Positions 5,560 to 5,580 of a stretch of DNA of 5,580 nucleotides are shown one piece after another (within the stretch, counting starts at the first letter, position 1; each line of letters begins with the position of its first letter). Under the pieces are notes generated by a model, which had not been told where the DNA came from, did no database searches, and saw only the letters and a list, made by a program, of their open reading frames with translations. Origin of the DNA: Candidatus Galligastranaerophilus gallistercoris (GTDB taxonomy: Bacteria > Cyanobacteriota > Vampirovibrionia > Gastranaerophilales > Gastranaerophilaceae); assembly GCA_018710795.1 (NCBI GenBank), contig DVJH01000110.1, positions 1-5,580 on the forward strand, read 5' to 3'. The position numbers were made by a program, and so were the translations under genes.

Positions 5560-5580
5560 TTTTGATTGTTATGGAGTTTG

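Noticed and set aside
5365..5565. + strand open frame running out over the promoter region
   Set aside because: It reads as a Phe-rich shadow of the small acidic protein and has no ribosome binding site.
1..5580. CRISPR array, tRNA/rRNA, insertion sequence or riboswitch
   Set aside because: I saw no regularly spaced repeats, no tRNA-like cloverleaf, no transposase and no long untranslated leader. Almost every base is in a gene.

Overview
The window holds the last seven genes of an F-type ATP synthase operon on the + strand. Facing them is a short two-gene unit on the - strand. The + strand order is subunit a (C-terminal part only), c, b', b, delta, alpha, gamma. Spacing is tight: 18, 10, -1, -4, 14 and 10 bases. 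The order, the pair of b-type subunits, and the stop after gamma without beta and epsilon together match the atp1 operon of cyanobacteria, where beta and epsilon lie in a separate locus. The DNA is AT-rich, the proteins are rich in Lys, Asn, Ile and Glu, and the gamma subunit has an enlarged central segment of cyanobacterial size. One protein also starts with an Asn-rich stretch ending in ISFNQN. My best inference is a non-photosynthetic relative of cyanobacteria (Melainabacteria/Vampirovibrionia, perhaps Gastranaerophilales), probably gut-associated. This is inference from gene order and protein style, not from a search.

Bases 1-1611 encode the membrane sector and peripheral stalk: the end of subunit a with its essential Arg, the c-ring subunit with its ion-binding Glu65, and the two different stalk helices b' and b. 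Bases 1608-4679 encode delta (the stalk cap), alpha (with P-loop and arginine finger) and gamma (the rotor shaft). Subunits a and c form the ion path, gamma carries rotation from the c-ring into the alpha/beta head, and b', b and delta hold the head still. The catalytic beta subunit and epsilon are not in the window and must be encoded elsewhere.

Bases 4682-5505 hold the - strand unit. It comprises a 66-residue acidic protein of unknown function and, two bases downstream, a divergent LOG/TIGR00730-type Rossmann protein. A candidate promoter with a perfect TATAAT box and an overlapping 8-bp inverted repeat lies just upstream (5527-5559). The LOG-like gene and atpG converge with only two bases between their stop codons, at a 14-bp perfect palindrome.

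The window is mostly a housekeeping locus, and I see no wholly new system. The points most worth checking are the gamma insertion, the altered glycine motif of the c subunit, the degenerate LOG motif with its ISF-type leader, and the small protein with its promoter/dyad.
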